DNA from: Rotaria macrura
Taxonomy: Eukaryota; Rotifera; Eurotatoria; Philodinida; Philodinidae
Assembly: GCA_900239685.1 (NCBI GenBank)
Contig: OENT01000105.1
Span: 62,001-126,000 of the forward strand
Direction of reading: 5' to 3'
DNA: 64,000 nucleotides
The position numbers and the translations under genes are program-made. The notes below the pieces were generated by a model. It was not told where the DNA came from. It saw only the letters and a list, made by a program, of their open reading frames with translations, and did no database searches. Shown here piece after piece: positions 41,854 through 53,664 of the stretch (within the stretch, counting starts at the first letter, position 1; each line of letters starts with the position of its first letter).

Positions 41854-44800
41854 TCATAAATTGTATATTTATTCTGTTATTTTCTTTTCTGAAATAAAAA
41901 AAATGACATTGAACTCTTCAATGGTACCAATGATGATCTACAATTAATGAGCAACAATCGTTTAATAGTCTTATGTTTTTCAATAATTTAAATTCAAAAC
42001 CAAGCAAAAATATAACATATTTGATTCGTATACGAAACTAGTGGAGTCACCTTCATTTTCCAGACTTGCCATTATCGATTGAGTTGAAAATTTCCTCTTA
42101 AAAACTACTTGATAATGTTCTAAGTGTGGACTCATTATTTTTATTTCAATAAGAAAAAAACAGTTTATCGCTAATGTTTATGGAATACTCTCTGTATTTA
42201 GAGGTTTTCTTTATTTTTTTGTAAAGAGAATGATATCCCCAACATCGGTGAAACAGAGACGTAATGAAGAAGAGGGGCAACTTGAATGCTTCAGATTTCT
42301 ATAATTTGACGCAGTAAGTATGCAGAAATTTGAAGTGTATAGCAACTTATAATCGACACATCAATATTCATCAATTGTGAAAGTCTAATTTTCTTTTTAA
42401 TCTGATGAGTCATTTTGTAATAATATTTAAAAGGGAATAGATTCGATGGTGAAATAATTTCTACATTCAATAAGATCGTCATAGAATAAAACTTTGATTC
42501 TATTCAGTTGCGAATGGTGATCAAACAAGTAATCCGTTCGAATTCTAACTACGAAATAGTTATGCTTTTAATGATCTATTGTTTATTGAATATTTGTACT
42601 AGTGCAGTTTGTAAGTAACGATGATGTCCTTTGTCATTCAGGGGATTTAATATCTATGCACAGGAAGTACGTGCAAACGATTACTGAAGGCAAATATGTA
42701 GAAAATGAATAGCTAATCGACCAGATAAAGTACTTCATCCGTCTCACACAAAGAAATAAAGACAAACATATGGCATATTTTATTGATACTGTTTGAACGT
42801 ACTTTTGTTTCTAGATACATCTAAATCGTGATACAAAATGAAGCTATGTTGAATGATTCTTGTCAAGTATTATGATGACATAAAAGTTATCATGATAGTT
42901 TTCATATTTCATTTAGATTCGAGTACTTAATTAAGTCATTGTATAAATTTTAGAGTTAATCGTATGGATGGATAAAAATAAAATGCTTTAAATTTTCAAA
43001 AGCTTATCACATTTATTTCAAAATGAAAATATTGGCACGAGTTATGATTTTGAATAGACAACAAGATCTTATTTCAAAATAATGAAGAGATCCATAATGA
43101 TGTTCAAATCTGAGGAACTCTATCCACATGGAACATCGTAGCCAGTATTTCTGAAACCATGCTGATGCCGATTTCCAAAGTCGAAATTGCTGTATCGATG
43201 ATACTCATACAATTAGTAAATATCGATATCAAGACCGCCAACTAATGCAAGATCAGATCGATTATTAAGCACTTTTAAAAAAGATAGTTGACATTAGTTC
43301 AGAAATAAAATATTTTATTAGAGAAAAATTCATTGGCCACATGTATATCGTCACAAATATAGAGAAGGATTTTTTTTTGTAATCAGGCATAGAGAAGAAG
43401 AAAACGATAAGAAACAATAAATCAACTCAAACACTATGAACCTAAGAATGAAATCCTTTTCGCCGTGTTGTCATAGATGACACAAGAACATAATTTACGC
43501 ATTACAAGAAGTTTTTTTCTTTAGAAAGATGATCAAGTTTAAAATAAGCTCTCATTTATCAATGTTTAGTTCTTTAGTACATCGATTTAATTAAACAGTC
43601 GATTTTGAAATTCCTATATTAGCTACGAAAACGATACGATCATGAATATCAAAAATTCGTTAGGCACACACTAGGTTGATGTTTGAAAGTCGGATTAAAC
43701 ATAAACGTTTCTCACAAAATGATCGCATGATGAACGGCTTGAATTTTTTCAGTTTGATGTGTACATCACAATATTAATTGAGTAGTAGAAATGATTCTAT
43801 TTTAGAGTTTTTACAACAGATGATAATAAATGGTCTGTTTTGAGCATTGACATGCCATGAAATTACAAATGAAATAAAAATAAAACTGAACCTCTAGTCA
43901 TCGGTCATGTTTCTTGAAGAGAAAATCATCGACAAAAAATTTAAAAAATAAATAAGCAAAGTAGAACGTTTGAGAAAGCTAATTGCAAACCTAAAAATTT
44001 ATTCCACATATTATTGATGAAATGTTGACACATAAATACTGATCACAGGTTATTGTTTTCTAAAGCGAACAGAAAAATTAAATTCAACTATAACATTCAT
44101 CGGAAAGTGTAAAGTGAGAAAATAACCTTGGAGTCATTCTCAAAGAATATCAGACAAATTATTGTTTTGTTTCTCTTAGTATATCGTTAAAGTGTGGATG
44201 ATTAATGAGGTTCTGTATTATTTAATGCATTCTTAGGGAATTTTTATGCGATGCAACACGTATTCATGATGAATGAGTAAGAGAGAAACGTTTGTAGCTC
44301 GTCTACGATTGTAGATAATCGTATGATATTACACAGTATCGTAGAAGTCGATCTTTAGCTTTGTTTCTTGCTTGCATCACAAAAACTATACTGTGGGGAT
44401 GAATGATTATGGGAAAAATCTACATTAATAGGACATGAAAATATTTTTAAATACAAATATTCGAATAATTAATATAGACCCAAAGTAGCAGACATTCTCG
44501 CTCTGTTCACTGAACGGAAGTTGTTTAGCTTAACAGATAAACATTAAAGATCATGATGATGTACGTGAAAACACTGTTATAGATGCTTATACGGAGATAA
44601 GTGGTACAGATTCACATTATTGACAATTGTATTTACCTAGTTTTTGTTAAAAAAAGACGTATCGATAACTAACGACAACTAGCCGTAATTTTCGTGAACA
44701 TGGATTCGGCCTGTAATATTTGCAACAAGGAACAAAGTGTTCGAATAAAATTTAACCACAGAAAGAATGAAATGAGATTCATGCATACATTTATATATGA

Positions 44801-45030
44801 ATACTCTTCTTATCTATAAATGTCGAACGATTTATTAATATGTATGTTGAAAATATTGTGAATTTTCTATCTTTCAATTTCTTTTGTTGTTCGCAGTGAT
44901 ACTACTTGTTTCGGTGGTTTATATTAACACAGAGAGCATTATGATAGTTGTCTGTATAAAATATTTCTCACCACCTTTTATTTACTACTGTATCAAATGC
45001 TCTTATTAAAATTTAATAATTTAATTTCAG
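41854..45030. other. 3.2-kb intergenic region, nothing recognised
   Basis: Spacer between the unknown gene and the TTF2-like gene, both plus strand. AT-rich with no coding-like frame. It ends in a splice acceptor (TTAATTTCAG) whose G directly precedes the TTF2-like ATG, so a 5'UTR intron or spliced-leader site is likely. I found no repeat ends or RNA genes. Confidence 0.5.
45019..45030 (+). promoter_or_regulatory. Splice acceptor abutting TTF2-like start codon
   Basis: TTTAATTTCAG ends exactly at the base before the ATG at 45031. It is either a 5'UTR intron end or a spliced-leader acceptor. Confidence 0.55.
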
Positions 45031-48000
45031 ATGAGTTCAACTCAATTAAAATTAGATAAACTTTGGAGTCGACAAGAACCCTCATCAAAACCGTATCTAT
45101 TTTCAAATACAAATGAAATTAAGGTATTCTTCTTTGAATGATTTACAATTCCTTTTGTTTCTATTTGTTTAATATTGAAATTTTTTGTTGCAATCCAAAG
45201 ATTTCATCGTTTTCTATTTTGTTCTTATGAATATATATATATATATATATACGCATATTAACTGCAAGCAACTATTTTTAGCCGTCCATCGGAAATTCAG
45301 ATGTTAAATTATCTTCATTTCCACTGCCGTCTGCTCGATGGCGACCGAACCAACTTCCATTTATTCTTCCATCTCGAACATTGAATTCCAATGGTGCTTC
45401 ATCAGGAAGAACAATTCAAATTATTGATCCTATTATCACACCGATGTCAACGATGAGTAGTTTAAAACATATACAATCAGCTCAGAATTTATTCAGTATT
45501 GGAAAACGGATGCCTGAGGTAGAAGTAGCGTTGAAACAACTTATTGCCAATATGGAACAATGTCCACGACCAGAACAAGAAGCACCACAGCCATTATCTC
45601 TTCGTAATGTTACATTACACGGCTATCAACGGCATGCACTGGCTTGGATGGAATGGCGTGAGACCAATCCACCGTTTGGTGGTAAGTCAAGTTTGTTTAC
45701 TCATTTCTCTAACGAATCATTTCAAATGGTTTAGGAATTTTAGCTGATGATATGGGGTACATATATCACTTTGCATAAAGTATTAATCAGTTCGATTTGC
45801 TTTTGATTTGTTCTCAGACTTGGTAAAACTGTGACGACCATAGCTTTTCTTCAACTACGAATGAATTCAATAAAACCGAAGTCTTTCGAAGAAATGTTTG
45901 ATTCGTCGAAAATTCGAGCTATTCCAACAACACTCGTTATTTGTCCAGCTACGCTCATGAGTCATTGGGAAAGTGAGATAACTAAATATAGTCGTATGCG
46001 ATGTTTTATTTATCATGGTTCGGCACGTAAAAAAGATATCCCGACTGGCGGTGCTATTCGTGCTTTTGGACAATATTGTGTTGTACTTACATCTTACGAA
46101 TTAGTACGAGCTGAATATACATCCGGTGAAGTTAAAGTAATTGTATAATTTTATTTTTCTTTTTACAATAAAACTATAAGCATAGCGATGTGTATCTTCT
46201 CCTTGAAATGTGCAGTGACCACCATTAAAATATGAAATGGATTTTAGATGAAAAATATCTCATTTAATTGACCAATGCGTGAAAGATTTGACATGGGACC
46301 TTTATCTATGATATCATAAATGAGAACAGCATGTTTGAAAAGCATAACTAGTCAAATAGATTTTCAATTCTCCGATACTTTAAAATAAATGCTCTGTATA
46401 TCTCTTCAGGTTTTAAATTATATTAGCAAGAATTTACACGTCGCTTACTAATTGTTCATGGCTCTTTTAACATAATGTATAAGTTATTATTCTGTAGAGA
46501 ATGTAAATTTATAAAACAATGTACGATAATGGATTTTTACTGATATGAGTCCTACTTGATTACTAATTCAAACGAAACTAAAAATAAAATTTTGTATTTA
46601 TGACGTGGAAAAAAAATTTGGTAGCATGAAACAGAAATCTAGAAACTAGTCATGTCATAGATTTGAGACGAATTTAAGAATTTTCTTTCGATTTTTGATG
46701 ATTAGATTAACAAAAAATCGGATCAAAGTTTGAAATATGGACTTCATAAATTGCTCCTTCATTGCATTCGTAGATGCGTAGTTAAATAAAACCATGATGA
46801 AAGAAAGCTCCAAAAAATATACGGAAGTAAACAATAGCTCTGTAAAAGGAGCGAATCGAACGGGATTTCCAGTTTAATCTCTAATACGAATTTCTCCATC
46901 AACTTGTGTTCTTTTAGAATCCATTATTTGCTGTCAAATGGCAACGCGTTGTTCTTGATGAAGCACATCGAATACGTTCGCATAAATCACAGACAGCTCA
47001 AGCATGTTCATCCATTGATGCTATTTATCGTTGGGGATTAACAGGAACGCCAATTCATAATAAAGCAGATGATTTCTATTCACTTCTTCATTTTCTTCAC
47101 TATTCCCCATTCGATGTCTACGCTACATGGAAATTATTCTCGTCAAATCAATACAAATCTATTGATCGCATGAAAACAATCGTACGTTCATTAATACTTC
47201 GACGAACAAAAACTGATCATGATCTAAATGGTAAATTACTTGTACCCCTACCATCGAAACAAATAGAATATATATGGTTACAATTAACTGACGAAGAAAT
47301 GAAACATTATCAACGTATAAAAACTGAAATGACTGATGCTTATAAATTATTTATTCGTAATCGGCGAGAGAAAAAGAAGACAAATACGGTTGTTCTTTTT
47401 ACACTAATGTAAACATAGACTGAGAAGGGGAAAAATGTGTTCATCGATTTTTCATTCATTATTTGTTTCTAGGCTTAAATTACGACAAGCATGTAATCAT
47501 TTATCGTTGGTAAAAGATTTATCCACGGACGATGTATTCGATGATAAAGATGATGTTGCATTAGAGTTATCTATGTTTAAATTAGATTTAAGTGATACAT
47601 TAAATGATAAGAATATTCAATCGTTGGCAAAAGATACTGAACTTCAATATGATATTACATTTCTAAGTACAAAACTTGATTGTCTTTTAAAAAAGCTCAA
47701 TTTCATCGTTAACCAACAAGGAGAAAAATGTAAGAAGAATTAATTGTTTCTTGTTATCCTACTAATAGTCATGCAGTCGATTGATTGCCAGAATAACATA
47801 TGTGTACTCCGATAATTAATTTTCACCAGAAAGAAGTTTTACCCTATTTACATCTGTTTTTAGTTAACCTGCGTATTCTACAAAAGAAAAAAACACTACT
47901 CGAGTACGTTTTTCAGACACATCATCCTTAAAAACATATAATTAGTATTTGTGACGCGACATAAAATGACTCTATCCACGAAACAATATTCCTATAGTTA

Positions 48001-49403
48001 AATGAAATATTATCTAGTCTATTGTTACCGCAGGGAACCTTTCTTTGGATTCTAGTGGATAAAGTTTTTCAAAAAAGAAAATTAGTTTTCTCAACGTAAA
48101 TCATATTTAGAAAAATGTTTTCCATTGAAATTCATTAAATCTTCAACATCGTTAACATACATTAATTTCTCACACATTGACGAGAATCTCAGCTGAATCT
48201 TTGTTCTTAATAGCCCGCTGTACGATTCCATATTCTTACTAATGTATAAGACGCAACAAATGATCGATGAAAAACAAACCTTGTTGTAGAGAATCAAAAT
48301 CCAATGGAAGTTATGCTTTTCACTCTCTATTTGACATAAACCTTATATATGTACATGTAGATATGTAAATATGCTGAAAGACTGACTTTCATAGTTTACA
48401 TGAAACCTGATAAGTGCCCATGTCATTGATAGTGATCAAGTCGTTTTTTTCGAACACCATCTCTAGCACTGAAAGATTGTAAAACTTTACAGTAATATAC
48501 CACTACTATTAAGCAACATAGAGGACAACAATAGCGAGTGGCGAACAAAGGTTCAATCCACTTTTTGGACAGACTAGAACATTGCTGTCTCGTTTAGTTC
48601 GTTTGAAACAAACCACTAAAATGAAAAATCTCGTCCATTCATTCGGACTTTGATTTACTAAGTCGCGTTTTCGCTGATTGATGTACGTAAAATCATGCTA
48701 TACATACTACTATGTTTTAGATATACTGAAATTAGTCGAATTAAATGCTTTCAACATGACTAGCTGATATATGATTTCAGCTAATTTCTATTTCATATTC
48801 GATAATAATTCATCGATGTTTATTTTTTCTACTCATAGGTGTTGTTGTTTCCTCATGGGTCGGCATGCTCAATATTGTTCGACATCATTTAAAACAAAAT
48901 CTTATACGTTCCCTGACAATAAGTGGTGAAATCAAAATAGCTGATCGTCAAGCCATTGTACAAGCATTTAATAGTGACGAAACAAAATATATGGTCTAGT
49001 ACTGTTTCATTACGATTGACTGTTAATCGATTCTTTACCTTTCAGGTTCTTCTTTTGTCTCTAAAAGCTGGCGGCGAAGGTCTTAATCTAATTGGTGGCA
49101 ATCATCTCTTCTTATGTGAATTATCTTATAATCCACAAAATGAACAGCAAGCATGTGATCGAATCTATCGAAGTAATGAAATTCTTTGACATGCCATTCA
49201 TCATAACTTGTAACATTTTCTTAATCTTAACAGTTGGCCAACGAAGAGATGTTCATATATATCGATTAATGGTGAAAAATACAATTGAAGAACGGATCAG
49301 TAATTTACAGGAAAGAAAACTTAAATTAGCTGGTGATGTTTTAGCTGGTTGTGTAGATAGATTTAGTCTTAAACTAGAAGATATTGCTTATTTATGTTCA
49401 TAA
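45031..49403 (+). CDS. TTF2: SNF2-family ATPase, TTF2/lodestar type
   Basis: Nine exons (45031-45123, 45282-45681, 45735-45756, 45818-46136, 46918-47408, 47473-47729, 48839-48993, 49046-49172, 49234-49403) total 2034 bases, 677 residues. The two-lobed SNF2 motor is complete. It has the Q-like motif [16 protein letters not shown], motif I DDMGLGKT (split across a 22-nt exon), motif Ia ([15 protein letters not shown]), motif II DEAH, motif [40 protein letters not shown], the motif V region [12 protein letters not shown] and motif [17 protein letters not shown]. These fit TTF2/lodestar, which uses ATP to remove RNA polymerase II from DNA, especially around mitosis. It is much shorter at the N-terminus than vertebrate TTF2 (about 1160 residues), and no GRF-type zinc finger is seen. 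The polyadenylation signal is at 49528-49533. Confidence 0.88.
45232..45251. repeat. TA microsatellite in TTF2-like intron
   Basis: A pure TA run in the first intron of the TTF2-like gene, about 30 bases before the acceptor. Confidence 0.75.
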
Positions 49404-50133
49404 ACGAATTCATTGCTCTATTATTAAAAATAACTAGTCAAATCTATTTTCTTATGCGATGTTAGTTTTTCTTTAGTTAAATGCAAATTTATGTATATTT
49501 TCATTTCTCCTCTACTTATGCTTATTCAATAAAGATGATCATAATACTTAAGTGCATATATAGATTCATTCATTGTGACAGACTGAATACCAACAATGAA
49601 CTATAACGTCGATCACATGATTTAAGAATCTGATAGAGATCAGTGTACTGTACGTAAGTGCTGCAATATTTCATGTACAAGCAACTGCGATAATAACGCT
49701 GTAGTTTTAATTTTTCAATAGATAGTGAGATCATTGTTCAGTAACACTGAAAAGAGATCACTTAAATGTTAAACTCGGCAATTGCATATAATTATTGAAC
49801 TATGAAGTAGATGATAAAGATTCTCAGTTTTTTTATGTTAATTACACGGCACATTTATACATGTCGGCCTAGATAAGCATCACGTGTTGTTGTTGTTGTA
49901 ATTGTGAGAAAGCAGAAAGCACAGAACAAAAAACATCTATCTGAATGTGATTATACTATTGGAAAAAGTAATTCAAATGTTCGATATCATTAAGATCTTT
50001 CAAACAACGATGTCTTGCTCACGTTTTCGAAGGTTGTATGCAGATGCAATTTTCACGAAGGCAATAATGGCCAGTAGAGAATAGCTATCTAAATATGTTT
50101 ATTGGAAGAGTCCGTACAAAACTAAAAGAAAAT
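49404..50133. other. Convergent intergenic region
   Basis: Tail-to-tail spacer between the TTF2-like gene (+) and the ADP-ribosyltransferase pseudogene (-). It contains the TTF2-like polyadenylation signal near 49530 and a short GTTGTTGTTGTT run near 49887. No gene was seen. Confidence 0.6.
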
Positions 50134-50192
50134 TTACAACTTCTTTTTCACGCGGTTGATATGGTCGAACGTTGACTTAATAAGAGGATGTG

Positions 50193-50200
50193 ATCGTGGC
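50193..50200. repeat. 8-bp target-site duplication, left copy
   Basis: ATCGTGGC immediately left of the hAT-like element; the same eight bases follow the element at 50818-50825. An 8-bp duplication is the hAT superfamily signature. Confidence 0.85.
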
Positions 50201-50817
50201 TAGGGGTGCAACAAATCTTGAATGGATTTGGGATTTGGACTTGGATTTGGTTTTGGTCCCTGGATTTGGGGTATGGTTAGAACTGAGTTCCTAGCTGTGG
50301 ATTTCGTCTATATTTGGATCACAGGATTGTTTATATTACTTTTTTCAGCTTAGATTTGCGATTCGGGATTGGTAGTACGTTTGGAATTTGGGGTTTGGAC
50401 TTGAATTTGGATTTGGGTTTGGGTCTTAGATTTGGACTTGGACTTGGGATTTGTTTTCGATCTGACATCAGTCAAATTTTTTAGTCGTGCTACATTGAAA
50501 CCAAATCTCAATCCCATATCCAAATCACAATCACAAATCCTACCCAAATCCTAACCATAATGATACAGACCAAATCCCAAATCCAAATCTAAGGCACAAA
50601 TCCAAATCTAAACCCAAATCCATACCAAATCTAAACAATTTTATATCAGCCTCTAAGAATTAATACTCTTCTCTCCCTTCTAAGACTTTATATTAAAAAT
50701 TCTCATCAGATTTGGATAATTTAAGACCAAGCCCAAACCCAAATCCAAATCTCAGTCAAGAACAAATCCAAATCTATTTGCACCAAATCCCAAGGCCTTG
50801 GATTTGTTGCACTCGTA
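50201..50817. mobile_element. hAT-like miniature element (617 bp)
   Basis: Flanked by 8-bp direct repeats ATCGTGGC (50193-50200 and 50818-50825). The termini are inverted repeats: left TAGGGGTGCAACAAATC, right end the reverse complement of TACGAGTGCAACAAATC, 15 of 17 bases alike. Both the TAGGGGTG-type end and the 8-bp duplication are typical of hAT transposons. There is no transposase frame; the body is a degenerate array of GGATTTG-type words in the left half and CAAATCC-type words in the right half. The whole element is thus a large imperfect fold-back, and it must be moved by a hAT transposase in trans. It sits inside the last part of the ADP-ribosyltransferase gene. Taking out the element and one duplication copy rejoins the frame to a short family-like C-terminus ending at 50134. 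Confidence 0.83.
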
Positions 50818-50825
50818 ATCGTGGC
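50818..50825. repeat. 8-bp target-site duplication, right copy
   Basis: ATCGTGGC, matching the copy at 50193-50200 exactly. Confidence 0.85.
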
Positions 50826-52721
50826 ATCGATTTTTGTAATGCAACAAGAGCCTTTTCATAATACGACAGAGCTTTTGAGTAGTCACCTAAGCTATCATAC
50901 GTTGTAGCGATGTTATTGCCCGAAATACCGAGATTGAAATGATTTGAAGGAAGCGCTTATTCATGAAATTCAATTGCTTTCGTATAAGCCTTCATCTTGT
51001 GATGCACTCTACTGACTTTATTGTAGTAGATGGCTAAATCGGAATGATTCGGAGGCAGAGTCTTTTCCAAGATTTCATGTGTTTTCTCATAAAATTGAAG
51101 CGCTTTAGAATATTCGCCCATGTTATCATATACTTGAACAAATGTTGTTGTAAAAAGTGGCCAATGAAGGATGATTGGAAGATAGAATTTTCTTCGTAAT
51201 CTCAAGATCCTTTTCGTAAAATTCAAGTGCTTTCAAGTGATCTCCCATATTATGATACGCTCCACCAATATTATTGTAAGAAGTAGCTAAAGTAGGATGC
51301 TCGGGAGGCAAAGTTTTTTCGTAGATACCATGTGCTTTTTTGAAAAACTCAAGTGCTCTTGAGTATTCACTCATGTTTTCATACGCTAGGCAGACGTTGT
51401 TGTAGGAAGTAGCAAGATCAGGATGATTCGGAGGCAGAGCGATTACTCTTGTTGAAAGATGTAACCAAATCAAGATGCTTTGGTTTTAGAGATTTTTCAA
51501 AGATTCGATGTGATATTTTATAAAAGTCAAGGGATTTTGAGTATTCACCCATGTTGTTCTAAGCTAGACGGATGCAATTGTATGTTGCAGCTAATGATAA
51601 ATGATTATCAGTGAGAGTTTTTCTTTCAATTTCAAGCTACCTTTCGTAAAATGAAACCCCTTCTTTATATAGTCCTTGATCATTTTTTTACCTCACCAAG
51701 TTGATAATAGAGATACGCTTTGTCACTGCCTTTGCATGTTTGTTGTAATAGAGTACTGTAAAATTCTTCGGCTTTGTCGTATTGACCTATTCTTTGTAAC
51801 AGGGTACCAAGCTGTTGCCAACCAGTACCACTTGCAGCTTCTTCGCGTACGAAGTCAGTTAATCGTCCGAGTTGTTCATCGTTGTCCAACGTCAGTGTGA
51901 GAGATACCTCATAAAGAGGTGAATTATCCTTAAGTTTTTGAACGTTGCCAATGCGGAAAACTGTATGCATGGAGAAGAGTATTTCATGTTCCATGTGGAC
52001 GTAACTTATTTCCTGTATCGAGGCGAACGCACTAGGTGTGATATTAGGATCTATCATCATTTCGAAAAGAATACCGACCATACCGTTTGGGCATAGGGCA
52101 CCCCCTTAGCAAAACGAAGAGATACATCACGTTTTGAACTTGTAGATAAAAAATTATTGAATGACACAAGTCCGTTTTCATTTTTCATCAGTTTCTCAAG
52201 CTGGGCTATCGGTAATGCCTGACCTCGATAAACACAAAATGCTTGACCATTATATTGACTGACCTGTTCCTTGTATAAACTTTCGATTTGCCGATGAATA
52301 TCAGAAAGGAAGAAGCCCATTCTGATTATAATGTTACCATCAAATGTTCTTAGTGCTTTATTGAGCATTATGTACGTGAAACATTCACGCGTATACAACC
52401 AAATAGCATTAGATGATTGATAGTTATGTTTGAATTCTTCGATGACTTTATTTTCTTCATCATTATTCAGATATTGTCTGCAAAAGGTAGCCAGTGCTTC
52501 AATAGATTGTTAATCATGTTCCATATCAAGGAGGATTTCCTTGAATATTTGTGAATACATGAAGGTTGGTTTCAACTGATTGAGATTGTCACTGGAAATA
52601 GCTTCATTTGCAACAATAACACTTAGTAATGTTTGATTTTGATTGGATAGTTTCATCGATACTTTCAATGCCTCGCGAATAGGTTCTATCGATGTATATA
52701 GCCCTTTTATTTTCCCCGAAT

Positions 52722-52730
52722 CTGTAGCCC
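52722..52730. repeat. 9-bp target-site duplication, left copy
   Basis: CTGTAGCCC directly left of the long-inverted-repeat element. The identical nine bases occur at 53656-53664 on the other side. Confidence 0.87.
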
Positions 52731-52970
52731 GGTAACTTCCGTTTTCGCCGAATTTTTTTTTCTCCGACTCCACTTTCACCAATGTCCATTTTCTCCGATT
52801 TCCATTTTCTCCGATTCCTTTTTCGCCGACAACATTTTTTGACCGAAAAATACCTGGTCACCCATGATTCATTCTAAATTTTAAATTTTTTTACAACTAA
52901 TGAGTTTATTAACAAACTCATACATAACCATCTGACTTGGTAACCATGTGAGTTTGTAACCATGTGAGTT
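52731..52970. repeat. Left terminal inverted repeat
   Basis: Arm of the element above, paired with 53432-53655. Six 15-16-bp subterminal repeats lie at about 52737-52829 (reverse orientation). The inner end has two tandem copies of a 16-bp word, TGTAACCATGTGAGTT and a close neighbour, at the edge of the gap. Confidence 0.88.
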
Positions 52971-53431
52971 NNNNNNNNNNNNNNNNNNNNNNNNNNNNNN
53001 NNNNNNNNNNNNNNNNNNNNNNNNNNNNNNNNNNNNNNNNNNNNNNNNNNNNNNNNNNNNNNNNNNNNNNNNNNNNNNNNNNNNNNNNNNNNNNNNNNNN
53101 NNNNNNNNNNNNNNNNNNNNNNNNNNNNNNNNNNNNNNNNNNNNNNNNNNNNNNNNNNNNNNNNNNNNNNNNNNNNNNNNNNNNNNNNNNNNNNNNNNNN
53201 NNNNNNNNNNNNNNNNNNNNNNNNNNNNNNNNNNNNNNNNNNNNNNNNNNNNNNNNNNNNNNNNNNNNNNNNNNNNNNNNNNNNNNNNNNNNNNNNNNNN
53301 NNNNNNNNNNNNNNNNNNNNNNNNNNNNNNNNNNNNNNNNNNNNNNNNNNNNNNNNNNNNNNNNNNNNNNNNNNNNNNNNNNNNNNNNNNNNNNNNNNNN
53401 NNNNNNNNNNNNNNNNNNNNNNNNNNNNNNN
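52971..53431. other. Assembly gap (461 N)
   Basis: Unresolved sequence in the centre of the inverted-repeat element. Both edges carry the same 15-base word in opposite orientation, so the assembler probably failed on a fold-back or tandem array. The stated size may be an estimate. Confidence 1.
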
Positions 53432-53655
53432 AACTCACATGGTTACCAAGTCAGATGGTTATGTATGAGTTTGTTAATAAACTCATTAGTTGTAAAAAAA
53501 TTTAAAATTTAGAATGAATCATGGGTGACCAGGTATTTTTCGGTCAAAAAATGTTGTCGGCGAAAAAGGAATCGGAGAAAATGGAAATCGGAGAAAATGG
53601 ACATCGATGAAAGTGGAGTCGGAGAAAAAAAAATTCGGCGAAAACGGACTAATTC
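53432..53655. repeat. Right terminal inverted repeat
   Basis: Arm paired with 52731-52970. Six repeats of 15-16 bp (units start near 53557, 53572, 53588, 53604, 53619 and 53635), each beginning TCGGCG, TCGGAG or TCGATG, precede the outer end. Confidence 0.88.
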
Positions 53656-53664
53656 CTGTAGCCC
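53656..53664. repeat. 9-bp target-site duplication, right copy
   Basis: CTGTAGCCC, identical to 52722-52730. Confidence 0.87.

Larger units (their letters stand above)
52731..53655. mobile_element. DNA transposon with long inverted repeats and 9-bp duplication
   Basis: A 925-bp element (as assembled) inserted in the ADP-ribosyltransferase gene. Left arm 52731-52970 and right arm 53432-53655 are near-perfect inverted repeats over about 220 bases; I count only two mismatches in the subterminal part, and more in the outermost ~10 bases. Long terminal inverted repeats plus a 9-bp duplication fit a Mutator-like (MULE) element best. Each arm begins with six imperfect 15-16-bp repeats of the TCGGAGAAAATGGA type. 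Farther in lies a small palindrome (TGAGTTTATTAACAAACTCA). The centre is unresolved (461 N), so whether a transposase is present is unknown; the element could be non-autonomous. Removing it with one duplication copy restores the local reading frame of the host gene. Confidence 0.85.

Noticed and set aside
50350-50547. 65-codon open frame rich in Lys/Thr/Gln on the minus strand
   Set aside because: It is a by-product of the CAAATC-type array inside the hAT-like element.
50220-50800. Regular short repeats that could suggest a CRISPR array or telomeric tract
   Set aside because: No constant repeat/spacer structure; words are degenerate, change strand in the middle, and are bounded by hAT-type ends and an 8-bp duplication.
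52881-53512. Two long open frames on opposite strands across the gap
   Set aside because: They consist of N-run codons and inverted-repeat edges; no coding evidence.
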